Below, piece after piece: positions 39,284 to 47,680 of a stretch of 64,000 nucleotides of DNA; the stretch's first letter is position 1, and every line of letters starts with the position of its first letter. The position numbers and the translations under genes were made by a program. This DNA is from Ructibacterium sp965146665 (GTDB lineage: Bacteria; Bacillota; Clostridia; Monoglobales; Monoglobaceae): NCBI GenBank assembly GCA_965146665.1, contig CBCTHE010000011.1, forward strand, positions 1 through 64,000, written 5' to 3'. The notes under the pieces were generated by a model. That model was not told the DNA's origin. It was given only the letters and a program-made list of their open reading frames with translations, and did no database searches.

Positions 39284-40753
39284 ATGGAGGAGAAAAAAAC
39301 ACAGTATTTAACCACGAGTGAGCACGACCTCCAGATTGCCGCGGAGCTGCTGCGGCAGGGCGGTACGGTCATTTTCCCCACAGAGACCGTGTACGGACTG
39401 GGGGCCAACGCGCTGGACGCCCGTGCGGCGGAAAAGATCTTTGCCGCCAAGGGCCGCCCGGCGGACAATCCGCTCATTGTGCATATTGCGGAGCGGTCTG
39501 CGCTGGAAGGTCTGGCCGCGTCGGTTCCGGACCGGGCAATGCGGCTGATGGATACATTTTGGCCCGGCCCCCTGACCCTGATTCTGCCGCGGGCAGAACA
39601 GGTTCCAAAAACCGTGACCGGCGGGCTGGACACGGTGGCGGTGCGAATGCCGTCCCAGCCTGTGGCCAGAAGACTTCTGGCTCTGGCCGGCGTTCCGGTG
39701 GCCGCGCCCAGCGCGAATCTCTCCGGCAAGCCCAGCCCCACCTCCTTCCGGCATGTGCGGGAGGACATGGACGGGCGGGTGGACGCGGTAATTGACGGCG
39801 GGGACTGCGCGGTGGGGGTTGAATCCACAGTGCTTGACCTGACCGGAGAGAGACCGGTGCTGTTCCGGCCCGGCGGCGTCACGCTGGAACAGATCGAGGC
39901 GGTGACCGGCCCGGTGGACGTTGTGACCAAGGCGGCCAACGGAGAGGCTCCCAGGTCTCCCGGCCTGAAATATAAGCACTATGCCCCAAATGCGGAGGTG
40001 CGGATTCTGCACGGTTCTGTGGAACAGGTGCGGGATTACGCGAAGGAGCAGTGCGCCAAAGGCAGGACGGGCATGCTGGTGTTTGACGAGCTTCCAGACC
40101 TTGGCGGGGCGCTGGTCACCCGTTCCCTGGGCAGCCGGACAAGGCCGGAGGAGGCCGCTCACCGGCTGTTTACCGCCCTGCGGGAACTGGATGCGGCAGG
40201 AGTGTCGGTGATTCTGGCGCCCGAAATCCCGGAATCCGGCGTCTGGCGGGCGGTGCGGAACCGCCTGTACCGTGCGGGGGGCGAGCGTGTTGTGGATCTG
40301 ACCCAAAAACGGGAACGGGAAATTCTGGCGGTCTGTACAGGGAATACCTGCCGGAGTCCCATGGCGGAGGGAATCCTGCGGGAGCTGGCCCGGCAGACGG
40401 AGCGGGAGATCCGGGTATCCTCTGCCGGACTGTGCGCGGACGGAGCGCCTGTTTCCGCCCACGCTGCGGCGGCGCTGGCCGAAAAGGGCATTGACATCAG
40501 CGGACACCGCGCAAGACAGCTCACCCCTGATATGGTCCGGTCTGCCGATCTGATCTTGACCATGACCGGCGCGCACAGGCAAATGCTGGCCGCGGCCCTG
40601 CCGGACGCGGCGGAAAAGGTGTTCACCCTGGCCCAGTGGGCCGGTGAGGAAGGCGATGTTCTGGATCCCTTCGGCGGCAGTTTGGAACAGTACCGGGCCT
40701 GCCGGGACCAGATCTGGGAACTGCTCCGGAAGGGCTGGGAGAGAAGCCTATGA
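39284..40753 (+). CDS. Sua5 (threonylcarbamoyl-AMP synthase) fused to LMW protein-tyrosine phosphatase
   Basis: A 489-aa two-enzyme fusion. Residues about 14-335 are a Sua5-type protein: YrdC domain with GGTVIFPTETVYGLGANALD, KGRPADNPLIVHI and AAPSANLSGKPSPTS, then the C-terminal Sua5 domain beginning at SPGLKYKHYAP. It makes threonylcarbamoyl-AMP for t6A in tRNAs. From about 345 on lies a low-molecular-weight phosphotyrosine/phosphoarginine phosphatase with P-loop C351-TGNTC-R357 and the Asp loop VLDPFGGSLEQY. In Bacillus the two proteins (YwlC, YwlE) are separate neighbours, so the fusion is natural but notable. The stop overlaps the rimI start by four bases. Confidence 0.9.
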   Translation: MEEKKTQYLTTSEHDLQIAAELLRQGGTVIFPTETVYGLGANALDARAAEKIFAAKGRPADNPLIVHIAERSALEGLAASVPDRAMRLMDTFWPGPLTLILPRAEQVPKTVTGGLDTVAVRMPSQPVARRLLALAGVPVAAPSANLSGKPSPTSFRHVREDMDGRVDAVIDGGDCAVGVESTVLDLTGERPVLFRPGGVTLEQIEAVTGPVDVVTKAANGEAPRSPGLKYKHYAPNAEVRILHGSVEQVRDYAKEQCAKGRTGMLVFDELPDLGGALVTRSLGSRTRPEEAAHRLFTALRELDAAGVSVILAPEIPESGVWRAVRNRLYRAGGERVVDLTQKREREILAVCTGNTCRSPMAEGILRELARQTEREIRVSSAGLCADGAPVSAHAAAALAEKGIDISGHRARQLTPDMVRSADLILTMTGAHRQMLAAALPDAAEKVFTLAQWAGEEGDVLDPFGGSLEQYRACRDQIWELLRKGWERSL

Positions 40754-41196
40754 TTCGGATGGAGCTTTTGCGCACAGAGGACATTGAAGCGGTCCTGGAA
40801 TTGGAGAAGCTGTGTTTTCCAATGGATCCCTGGGGGCGGATCGCTTTTGAGGACGAGGTGGACAACCCCATTTCCGTATTTCTGACCGCGGTGGATGAGA
40901 ACAGCGGGGAACTTGTCGGATACGGCGGCCTCTGGCTTGTGTATGACGTGGGAAACGTCACCAATATCGCGGTGCACCCCGATTACCGCAGGACGGGCAT
41001 CGGCAGGGAGATCCTGGGGGTTCTGATCCGGATCTGCCGGGAAAAGGGGATGGCGGCCATCACGCTTGAGGTACGGCAGGGAAACCTGCCGGCCATACGG
41101 ATGTATGAGAATGCGGGCTTTCAGGCGTGCGGCCTGCGGAAACGGTATTATCGGGACAATGAGGATGCCCTGATCATGACAAAAGAATTAGGATGA
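40750..41196 (+). CDS. rimI: Ribosomal protein S18-alanine N-acetyltransferase RimI-like
   Basis: A 148-aa GNAT enzyme. NVTNIAVHPDYRRTGIGREI is the acetyl-CoA-binding motif, and AITLEVRQGNLPAIRMYENAGFQ with GLRKRYYRDNEDALIM is the signature of RimI. RimI acetylates the N-terminal Ala of ribosomal protein S18. Genes for RimI commonly lie between tsaB and tsaD; here it lies between the Sua5 fusion and tsaD while tsaB is missing. ATG 40750 overlaps the previous stop (ATGA). Confidence 0.9.
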   Translation: MIRMELLRTEDIEAVLELEKLCFPMDPWGRIAFEDEVDNPISVFLTAVDENSGELVGYGGLWLVYDVGNVTNIAVHPDYRRTGIGREILGVLIRICREKGMAAITLEVRQGNLPAIRMYENAGFQACGLRKRYYRDNEDALIMTKELG

Positions 41197-41211
41197 AAAA
41201 GGAGACAGGAT

Positions 41212-42228
41212 ATGCGGATTTTGGCAATTGAAAGCTCCTGCGACGAAACAGCGGCCGCTGTGGTGCAGGACGGGACAACGGTGCTGTCCAATGTAATCAA
41301 TACACAAATTGAACTGCATAAACTCTACGGGGGCGTGGTTCCGGAGATCGCTTCCCGGAAGCATATTGAGAATGTGAGCGCCGTGGTGGATCAGGCGGCG
41401 GCAGAATGCGGCATGCGGCTCTCAGAGATGGATGCCATTGGGGTCACCTATGGGCCGGGGCTGGTGGGCGCCCTGCTGGTTGGAGTCTCAACGGCCAAGG
41501 CGCTGGCCTATGCCCTGAAAAAACCGCTGGTTCCGGTGCATCATATCAAGGGGCATATCTGTGCTAACTACATAGAAAACCCGAATTTCAGGCCGCCTTT
41601 TGTGTGTCTGGTGGCGTCCGGCGGTCACAGCCATATTGTGCTGGTGAAGGATTATTCCGCCTATGAGGTGCTGGCCAGAACCAGAGACGACGCGGCGGGG
41701 GAGGCCTTTGACAAGGTGTCCCGGGTGCTTGGACTGGGATATCCCGGCGGCCCTGCCATACAGAGAATGGCAGAGCAGGGGAATCCGGAGGCCATCCGGT
41801 TTCCGCGGGTCAATATGGGAGACCACGGCTTTGATTTCAGCTTCAGCGGTGTGAAAACCGCGGTGCTGAATTATCTGCACCGTGCGGAGCAGAAAGGCGA
41901 AGCAGTGAACCGCGCGGATGTTGCCGCGTCCTTTCAGGAGGCGGTGGTGGACGTGCTGGCGGAGCATCTGGTCAGCTGTGCCGCGCTGCAGGGCGTGGAG
42001 AGAATCGCGCTGGCCGGCGGCGTGGCGGCCAACCGTCCCCTGCGGGAGCGGGTGGCCCGGAAGGCGGAGGCGCGTGGTATGGCATTCCAATATCCCAGAA
42101 TGGAGCTGTGCACGGACAATGCGGCCATGATCGGCTGTGCGGCCTATTTTGAATATCAAAAGGGCGTCCGGGCGGATATGACGTTGAATGCGGCGGCGAA
42201 CCTCCCTCTTGAGGAGGTGCTGAAGTGA
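41212..42228 (+). CDS. tsaD: tRNA t6A threonylcarbamoyltransferase subunit TsaD
   Basis: A 338-aa Kae1/Qri7-type protein that transfers threonylcarbamoyl to A37 of ANN-decoding tRNAs. Signatures: MRILAIESSCDETAAAVVQD, GPGLVGALLVGVSTAKALAY, metal-binding HHIKGHICAN (HxxxH), VASGGHSHIVLV and LAGGVAANRPLRERV. AAAAAGGAGACAGG precedes the ATG. With the upstream Sua5 domain two steps of t6A synthesis are encoded together; tsaB and tsaE, needed to complete the complex in bacteria, are not in this window. Confidence 0.95.
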   Translation: MRILAIESSCDETAAAVVQDGTTVLSNVINTQIELHKLYGGVVPEIASRKHIENVSAVVDQAAAECGMRLSEMDAIGVTYGPGLVGALLVGVSTAKALAYALKKPLVPVHHIKGHICANYIENPNFRPPFVCLVASGGHSHIVLVKDYSAYEVLARTRDDAAGEAFDKVSRVLGLGYPGGPAIQRMAEQGNPEAIRFPRVNMGDHGFDFSFSGVKTAVLNYLHRAEQKGEAVNRADVAASFQEAVVDVLAEHLVSCAALQGVERIALAGGVAANRPLRERVARKAEARGMAFQYPRMELCTDNAAMIGCAAYFEYQKGVRADMTLNAAANLPLEEVLK

Positions 42229-42603
42229 AAAGGCACATACATTTTTGGCGTGCGTCAAAGTCTGCAAATTTATAGGGAAACCAGGTTCAGCAGGGATTGA
42301 CAAAATAGAAAAAGAACAAGCGCCAAATCCCCTTTCGTCACGGCAGTCATCGCGGTCGTTCCAGCCCAAAACGCTGGAAACTCCCACGCTTTGCTGCCGC
42401 TCCTCCTTCCCTCAAAATATCGCCTCGGTGCTCCATTCTGCATGAGCCCTGATTCTGTCACAATAATTTCGAGTCTCTGTACGTTTCCGGCGCGGCGCTT
42501 GAGAAATAAATACGGCACTTTGTCATCAGTTCCTCTTCGGGGCAGATCTTGGGGCAGCCCCTTTTTTGGGGGAGGCATTCCAACGGATGTGCAGTTCTAT
42601 GTC
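42229..42603. other. Intergenic with degenerate repeat and terminator
   Basis: No gene. Around 42385-42460 the sequence resembles 49190-49265 (both contain CTCC-CAAAAAT-TCGCC-GCTCCAT-GAGCCCTG in order), so a dispersed intergenic repeat is likely. GGGGC (42539-42543) can pair with GCCCC (42557-42561) ahead of TTTTTT, a probable terminator for tsaD. Confidence 0.45.
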
Positions 42604-43113
42604 TTATTGGGCACGCTCCATCCGCGCCTCTGTATCCACAATAATGTTTTTGAAATCAGCGCCGATGAGCTGTGTCAAATACTTCGGATCCATTTCAATC
42701 TGAGCCCCCAGCCGGCCGCCGCTGAATAAGATTGTGTCATGCTCCAGCGCGCTCTCATGGACCACCGTTTTGAACTGTTTTTTCATACCGAGAGGACTGC
42801 ATCCGCCCCGCACATAGCCCGTGATCGCGGTGATGTCCTTTACATGGATCATCTCCACGGATTTCTCTCCCGCCGCGGCCGCGGCTTTTTTCAGGTCCAG
42901 TTCCTTTGCAACCGGAACCACAAACACATAATATGTCTTGCTCCTGCCAACCGTAACCAGGGTCTTGAACGTCTTTTCCAAGGGCTGTCCCAGCTTTTCC
43001 GCTATGGATACCCCATCCATAAAACCGTCGCTTTCATACAGGATCTCCCTGTGGGGTATTTTATTTTTTTCCAGATACCGCATGGCATTGGTTTTTGGCG
43101 CTGCCTTTTTCAA
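42604..43113 (-). CDS. ybaK: YbaK/EbsC family aminoacyl-tRNA deacylase
   Basis: A 169-aa editing-domain protein. Members hydrolyse Cys-tRNA(Pro) and related misacylated tRNAs. The pattern KTNAMRYLEKNKIPHREILY, EKTFKTLVTVGRSKTYYVFV (with the catalytic Lys), YVRGGCSPLGMKKQFKTVVH and LFSGGRLGAQIEMDPKYL is diagnostic. No ATG fits: TTG 43113 lies eight bases after GGAGG and gives the usual N-terminus MKKAAPKTN; TTG 43119 is too close. It follows feoA by 20 bases and is probably cotranscribed. Confidence 0.9.
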   Translation of the reverse strand: MKKAAPKTNAMRYLEKNKIPHREILYESDGFMDGVSIAEKLGQPLEKTFKTLVTVGRSKTYYVFVVPVAKELDLKKAAAAAGEKSVEMIHVKDITAITGYVRGGCSPLGMKKQFKTVVHESALEHDTILFSGGRLGAQIEMDPKYLTQLIGADFKNIIVDTEARMERAQ

Positions 43114-43133
43114 CCTCAATTCCTCCGTTCCTG

Positions 43134-43355
43134 TCAGCGAATCTCAATCAGATCCGCGTCCTCCTTCCGCAGAGACAGGGAATATCCCCGCAGGACCACC
43201 TCAATGGGATCTCCCAGCGGCGCGGTCTTCCGCACCTGAATCTCCGTCCCCTTGGTAATGCCCATATCCATAATACGGCGTCGGAGGGCGCCCTCGCCCC
43301 ACAGCCGCTTCACCACTGCGGTCTGGCCGCAGGGAACGCTTTTCAATGTCTTCAT
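43134..43355 (-). CDS. feoA: FeoA-domain protein
   Basis: A 73-aa SH3-like protein. KTLKSVPCGQTAVVKRLWGE, ALRRRIMDMGITKGTEIQV and LGDPIEVVLRGYSLSLRKED match FeoA, the cytosolic accessory of the FeoB ferrous-iron permease. ATG 43355 is nine bases after GGAAGG. FeoB is not encoded here; the only partner is ybaK. Stand-alone FeoA-like proteins are common in Clostridia and may have other roles. Confidence 0.88.
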   Translation of the reverse strand: MKTLKSVPCGQTAVVKRLWGEGALRRRIMDMGITKGTEIQVRKTAPLGDPIEVVLRGYSLSLRKEDADLIEIR

Positions 43356-43494
43356 GCACTCCATCCTTCCGCTTCCATTCCCATATAGTCTATCACCGCC
43401 GCCCTGGTTTGTCAACTCCCGCCGCCGCGGTTTAGACAGCAAAAACTGAAGCGGATCAGGTTAAAATTTTGATATATTTGTTAAAAACCTTTCG

Positions 43495-43598
43495 TTTACT
43501 TTCAGAAAAAGCCCTTTATAATGAATGTATCATAAAGAAAACCGCGGCGGCATATTGGGCCGCCCCGGTTTTCCAGTCATCAAGGAGGTATTCAGCGT
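43495..43598 (+). promoter_or_regulatory. lacZ promoter and leader hairpin
   Basis: TTTACT (43495-43500), 16 bases, TATAAT (43517-43522). The leader contains a GC-rich hairpin, AAAACCG...GGCGGC pairing with GCCGCC...CGGTTTT (43538-43572), followed by only four T, then AAGGAGGT before the start. The hairpin could slow or terminate transcription, but has no obvious switch partner. Confidence 0.55.
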
Positions 43599-46424
43599 AT
43601 GCGCGAATATGAAAATCTAAATCAGCTGCACACAAACCGGGAACCTGCCCGGACCCACTACATCCCCTATGACAGCTTTGAAAAGGCAGTCCGGGGCGAG
43701 CGTTCCGAATCCGCCTATTATCAGCTTTTAAACGGCGTCTGGGATTTTAAGTTTTATGAGCGGGATATTGACGAGGAGGAGACGATCCAATACACAGACA
43801 GCATTCCTGTTCCCTCCTGCTGGCAATGCTATGGCTATGAAGAACCCTATTACACCAACGTCAACTATCCCTACCCCGTGGATCCGCCCTATGTGCCGGA
43901 CGACAATCCCATGGGCGTATACCGGCGCAATATCACCCTCACGCAGGAATGGTCAGTCCGCCGGACCTATATTGTGTTCGAGGGCGTAAGCTCCCACCTG
44001 TCCCTCTATGTCAACGGGACATTTGTGGGCAGCAGCATGGGCTCCCATCTGCCCGCGGAATTTGAGCTGACCGGCTTCCTTCGGCCCGGCGAGAACGAGC
44101 TGACCGTCAAGGTTCGGAAGTGGTGCCTTGGCAGTTATCTGGAGGATCAGGATTTCTTCCGGTACAACGGCATATTCCGGGATGTCTATCTCCTCTCCCG
44201 GGATGCGGACCGGCTCTGGGATCTGGAAATCAAAGCGGACGACAAAGCCATCACTTATACCGGCGCGGGGACCTGCACCATTCTGGACCAGGACGGCAAA
44301 GAGGCAGACCTGACGAGCCCGGTGCTCTGGAACGTGGAAAAGCCCTACCTTTATACCGCGGTAATCCAGCACGGGACCGAATACATCGCCCAGAGGGTCG
44401 GACTGCGCCGGATCGCCGTCTCTCCCATTGGGGAACTGCTCATCAACGGTGTGGCCGTCAAGCTGAAGGGGATCAACCACCACGACACCCATCCGGAGCA
44501 TGGCTATTATGAAACAGATGAAGAAATCCGCCGGGATCTTCTGCTGATGAAGTCCCTGAATATGAACTGCATTCGTACCTCCCACTATCCGCCCACCCCT
44601 TATTTTCTTGAACTCTGTGACGAGCTGGGCTTCTACGTGGTGGACGAGACGGACATTGAAACCCACGGCTTCACAAACCGCAACCCCGGCGCGGGCTATG
44701 ATGTGGAGAGCATGGATTGGATCTGCCGCCAGCCCGAATGGGAGGCGGCCTATGTGGAACGCGCGGTGCGTATGGTGGAGCGGGACAAAAATCACCCCTG
44801 CGTGATCCTCTGGTCCCTGGGCAACGAGAGCGGCTATGGGGAAAACTTCGCCGCCATGAGCCGCTGGATCCATATGCGGGACAACAGCCGCCTGGTCCAT
44901 TACGAAGGGGCAAACGTCTCTGGAAACCCGGACACAGTGGATGTGACCAGCTATATGTACCCTGATATTCAATACATCGACGAATTGGCCCAGTCTGACG
45001 ATATGCGGCCGGTGTTTCTCTGTGAATACAGCCATGCCATGGGCAACGGCCCCGGTGACCCGATGGACTACTGGCGCCTGATTTACAGCCGGCCCAAACT
45101 CATTGGCGGGTGCATCTGGGAATGGGCAGACCACACCTTTATCCGCGACGGCGTCTGTCTCTACGGCGGCGACTTCGGCGAGATGACCGAGGACGGCAAC
45201 TTCTGCTGTGACGGTCTGGTGTTCCATGACCGCTCCTTCAAGGCAGGGACGCTGGAGGCAAAGCGGGCCTATCAGCCCATGTGGACCGAATGGGAAAATG
45301 GCCAGCTCAAGGTGCAGAACTGCTATGACTTCACCAACCTCAGCGAATTCACGCTGAACTGGGCCATTGAAGCGGACGGCGCTGTATTTGATACCGGCTC
45401 CGCAGTGCTGGAGCTTCCGCCCCATACCGCCAAGACCGTGGATCTGGGCTTCCGGCTTCCCGAGGCCTGCAGTCTGGGCTGTTACCTGAATCTGAGTCTG
45501 GTCAGGGACGGAGCGGAGTACGCGGTTTCTCAGCACGAGATGGCGGTGGCCAAGACCCCGGCCGCGTACTGCGAAACCAGCGGCAGCATTTCCTTTGACC
45601 GGGAGAAGGATACCATTCTCATTCAGGGAGATGGCTTTGTACACCGCTTTAACGCACAGTACGGCATGCTGGAGGACATCAACGGTCTGACGGACGGTAT
45701 GGCCAGTCTTTCCGCCTGGCGCGCGCCCACGGACAACGACCGGCAGATCAAGCTCAAATGGGGCTATATGAACGGCGACAACTGGGCCGGCCAAAACCTG
45801 AACCGGTCCTTCAGCAAGGTATACAGCTGTACGGTACAGGATAACGCCATCACCGTAACCGGCAGTCTCTCCGGCGTCGCGCGCTCCCCCTTCTTCCGCT
45901 ATACGGCGGTTTACCGCTTCTTTGACGACGGTTCCATCAGCGTCAGGCTCTCCGGCCGCGTAAAAGAGGAATGTATTTGGCTTCCGCGGCTTGGTTTTAC
46001 CTTTAAGGTTCCGAAATCAAGCGGCAGCTTCACCTATTTTGGAATGGGCCCGGGCGAAACCTACTGCGACCTGCACCACTATGCCAAAACGGGTCTTTAT
46101 CAGAGCAGTGCGGCGCAGGAATACGTACCCTATATCATGCCCCAGGAGCATGGCAACCACTACGGTACCAAACTGCTGAAGCTGGAGAACGGTCTTACCT
46201 TTGCGGCGGACGACACCTTTGAAATCAACGTGTCGGAATATACTGCGGATATGCTCACCAACGCCGCGCACACGGATGAGCTCTCCAAGGATGACAGCAT
46301 CAACGTCCGGATCGATTATAAGGTTTCCGGCATTGGGTCCGGCAGCTGCGGCGCGCAGCTGATCGACGATTACAAGCTGGATGAAAAGGAAATCAGCTAC
46401 GGCTTCCGCATTTTAATTTCCTAG
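43599..46424 (+). CDS. lacZ: Beta-galactosidase, glycoside hydrolase family 2
   Basis: A 941-aa cytoplasmic enzyme hydrolysing terminal beta-galactosides such as lactose. Sugar-binding domain about 45-200, immunoglobulin-like domain 205-275, TIM barrel about 280-570 and C-terminal Bgal_small_N domain about 670-940. The acid/base is Glu410 (VILWSLGNESGYG) and the nucleophile Glu476 (FLCEYSHAMGNG). VSSHLSLYVNGTFVGSSMGS and DQDFFRYNGIFRDVYLLSRD are typical of LacZ. No signal peptide. It has its own promoter and a terminator, and no sugar transporter is adjacent, so uptake genes are elsewhere. Confidence 0.95.
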   Translation: MREYENLNQLHTNREPARTHYIPYDSFEKAVRGERSESAYYQLLNGVWDFKFYERDIDEEETIQYTDSIPVPSCWQCYGYEEPYYTNVNYPYPVDPPYVPDDNPMGVYRRNITLTQEWSVRRTYIVFEGVSSHLSLYVNGTFVGSSMGSHLPAEFELTGFLRPGENELTVKVRKWCLGSYLEDQDFFRYNGIFRDVYLLSRDADRLWDLEIKADDKAITYTGAGTCTILDQDGKEADLTSPVLWNVEKPYLYTAVIQHGTEYIAQRVGLRRIAVSPIGELLINGVAVKLKGINHHDTHPEHGYYETDEEIRRDLLLMKSLNMNCIRTSHYPPTPYFLELCDELGFYVVDETDIETHGFTNRNPGAGYDVESMDWICRQPEWEAAYVERAVRMVERDKNHPCVILWSLGNESGYGENFAAMSRWIHMRDNSRLVHYEGANVSGNPDTVDVTSYMYPDIQYIDELAQSDDMRPVFLCEYSHAMGNGPGDPMDYWRLIYSRPKLIGGCIWEWADHTFIRDGVCLYGGDFGEMTEDGNFCCDGLVFHDRSFKAGTLEAKRAYQPMWTEWENGQLKVQNCYDFTNLSEFTLNWAIEADGAVFDTGSAVLELPPHTAKTVDLGFRLPEACSLGCYLNLSLVRDGAEYAVSQHEMAVAKTPAAYCETSGSISFDREKDTILIQGDGFVHRFNAQYGMLEDINGLTDGMASLSAWRAPTDNDRQIKLKWGYMNGDNWAGQNLNRSFSKVYSCTVQDNAITVTGSLSGVARSPFFRYTAVYRFFDDGSISVRLSGRVKEECIWLPRLGFTFKVPKSSGSFTYFGMGPGETYCDLHHYAKTGLYQSSAAQEYVPYIMPQEHGNHYGTKLLKLENGLTFAADDTFEINVSEYTADMLTNAAHTDELSKDDSINVRIDYKVSGIGSGSCGAQLIDDYKLDEKEISYGFRILIS

Positions 46425-46485
46425 CGCGTTTCCGGCCGATCCGCCAATTTCCAGAGCCACGCTTGTATAAAAATATTATATCTGT

Positions 46486-46522
46486 AAAGACTATCATATA
46501 TCATATGGTAGTCTTTTCTTTT
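46486..46522 (+). terminator. Terminator after lacZ
   Basis: AAAGACTATCATA (46486-46498) pairs with TATGGTAGTCTTT (46504-46516) with one G-U pair, followed by TCTTTTT. Confidence 0.8.
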
Positions 46523-46550
46523 TAAATTTTTACGAAAGCGGATAAACTCT

Positions 46551-46904
46551 ATGAAAAAGTACACACGTCATATCCTGATCGGCCTTGTGACCGGCGTCCT
46601 GAACGGCCTGTTCGGCGCCGGGGGCGGCAGCATTGTGGTCCCGGCAATGGAGATCTTCTTGGATATGGATGAGAAAAAGTCCCATGCCACCGCCATTGCC
46701 ATCATCCTGATGCTGTCGGTGGTGAGCTCTATCTTCTATATCCACCGCGGCTTTTTTGATTTATGGCTCTGGATTCCGGTTACCATCGGCGGCATGGCCG
46801 GCGGCGCGGTCGGCGCAAAGTTTTTGGCCAAAATATCAAAACGCTGGCTCAAAATCATCTTCGGCGGCATCATCATGATCACAGCAGTCAAGCTCATATT
46901 CTAA
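46551..46904 (+). CDS. TSUP-family permease half, N-type
   Basis: A 117-aa membrane protein with about four helices. GLVTGVLNGLFGAGGGSIVV is the TSUP (TauE/SafE, DUF81) signature with the GxGGG loop. Full TSUP permeases are about 250 aa with two such halves; here each half is a separate gene (next at 46918). Substrates are typically sulfite, sulfonates or other anions. Thirteen bases separate the two genes, so equal expression and a heterodimer are likely. No ribosome binding site of standard form precedes the ATG (only GAAAGCGG). Confidence 0.85.
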   Translation: MKKYTRHILIGLVTGVLNGLFGAGGGSIVVPAMEIFLDMDEKKSHATAIAIILMLSVVSSIFYIHRGFFDLWLWIPVTIGGMAGGAVGAKFLAKISKRWLKIIFGGIIMITAVKLIF

Positions 46905-46917
46905 AGGAGGTCGCGGC

Positions 46918-47298
46918 ATGTCCAATATCATTGTCGGTTTTTTCAGCGGCATCATCAGCGGCATGGGAATCGGCGGCGGCGCAATTCTGATCCCCGCCCT
47001 GATCCTGCTTCAGGATGTGAGCCAGCAGGTGGCCCAGGGAATCAATCTGGTCTATTTTTTGCCCACCGCGGCGGTCTCCCTGTTCATACACATAAAAAAC
47101 AAAAACGTGGAGCTCAAGACCGCTCTCATCATTGGGCTGAGCGGCATTCTGGGCGCGGCGGGCGGTTCTCTGATTGCCATCCGGCTCTCCGGCGGACTTC
47201 TGCGCCGCATGTTCGGTATATTCCTGTTTCTAATCGGGGTCTATGAGGTGGTAAAGGGAATCCGCATGAAAAAAGAACCGGCGTCCGGAAAGCAATAG
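46918..47298 (+). CDS. TSUP-family permease half, C-type
   Basis: A 126-aa membrane protein, second half of the split TSUP permease. IIVGFFSGIISGMGIGGGAI contains the same GxGGG loop as its neighbour, followed by hydrophobic helices (INLVYFLPTAAVSLFIHI, ALIIGLSGILGAAGGSLIAI, FGIFLFLIGVYEVVKGI). AAAGGAGGTCGCGGC precedes the ATG. The last codons lie inside a GC-rich hairpin (GAACCGGC / GCCGGTTC, about 47275-47314) that may end transcription. Confidence 0.85.
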   Translation: MSNIIVGFFSGIISGMGIGGGAILIPALILLQDVSQQVAQGINLVYFLPTAAVSLFIHIKNKNVELKTALIIGLSGILGAAGGSLIAIRLSGGLLRRMFGIFLFLIGVYEVVKGIRMKKEPASGKQ

Positions 47299-47369
47299 TT
47301 CTCCGGGCCGGTTCCTGTGCCTTCACAGCTGCGGCAGAGATGATATTTATAAAATATTTTAAAAAAGTC

Positions 47370-47398
47370 TTGACAAAAATCCATTTCCTGTATATAAT
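47370..47398 (+). promoter_or_regulatory. trpB2 promoter
   Basis: TTGACA (47370-47375), 17 bases, TATAAT (47393-47398): near consensus. Transcription should start around 47405, i.e. at the very beginning of the (G/U)AG repeats, leaving a leader of about 275 bases. Confidence 0.85.
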
Positions 47399-47403
47399 GT
47401 CAT

Positions 47404-47446
47404 CAGTAGAGAAGAGTTTAGTTGAGATGAGTTGAGTTTAGCTGAG
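47404..47446 (+). promoter_or_regulatory. TRAP-like RNA binding site, nine NAG triplets
   Basis: Nine NAG triplets at a strict five-base period: CAG 47404, GAG 47409, GAG 47414, TAG 47419, GAG 47424, GAG 47429, GAG 47434, TAG 47439 and GAG 47444, each with a two-base spacer. This is the arrangement bound by TRAP, the tryptophan-activated 11-mer that wraps (G/U)AG repeats with two- or three-base spacers in trp leaders of Bacillus. It stands directly upstream of an intrinsic terminator and a tryptophan synthase gene. The first repeats can also pair with the 5' side of that terminator (UAGA and AGAG with UCUA and CUCU), forming a potential antiterminator. Confidence 0.8.
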
Positions 47447-47475
47447 TGCATGACAAATATAAATATGGACTTTTT

Positions 47476-47507
47476 CTCTGCTTCTATTATCAAGCAGGGT
47501 TTTTTTA
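47476..47507 (+). terminator. trpB2 leader terminator (attenuator)
   Basis: CTCTGCTT (47476-47483) pairs with AAGCAGGG (47492-47499, one G-U), followed by TTTTTTT. It lies 30 bases after the last NAG repeat, where a TRAP-controlled attenuator belongs. Confidence 0.8.
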
Positions 47508-47616
47508 TTACACGGGATCAAGTTCCCCTGTTTCGAAAGAAAAACCGCTTCCAGCCCGGCCGTCCTATGGCCCGGCGGCTGCGGCTTTGCAGACGGACGG
47601 CTCCGGTAATAATCAG

Positions 47617-47653
47617 GCCTTCTTTTCCGCACACAGCAAAGAAGGCTATTTTT
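47617..47653 (+). terminator. Second leader hairpin before trpB2
   Basis: GCCTTCTTT (47617-47625) pairs with AAAGAAGGC (47638-47646), followed by TATTTTT. It is close to the trpB2 ribosome binding site and could be a second attenuator or a translational control element. Confidence 0.5.
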
Positions 47654-47680
47654 GTACCCTGAATTCAGAAAGGATGTCGT

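Noticed and set aside
43953..45794. 613-aa open frame antisense to lacZ
   Set aside because: Shadow of the beta-galactosidase gene without start signals or protein motifs.
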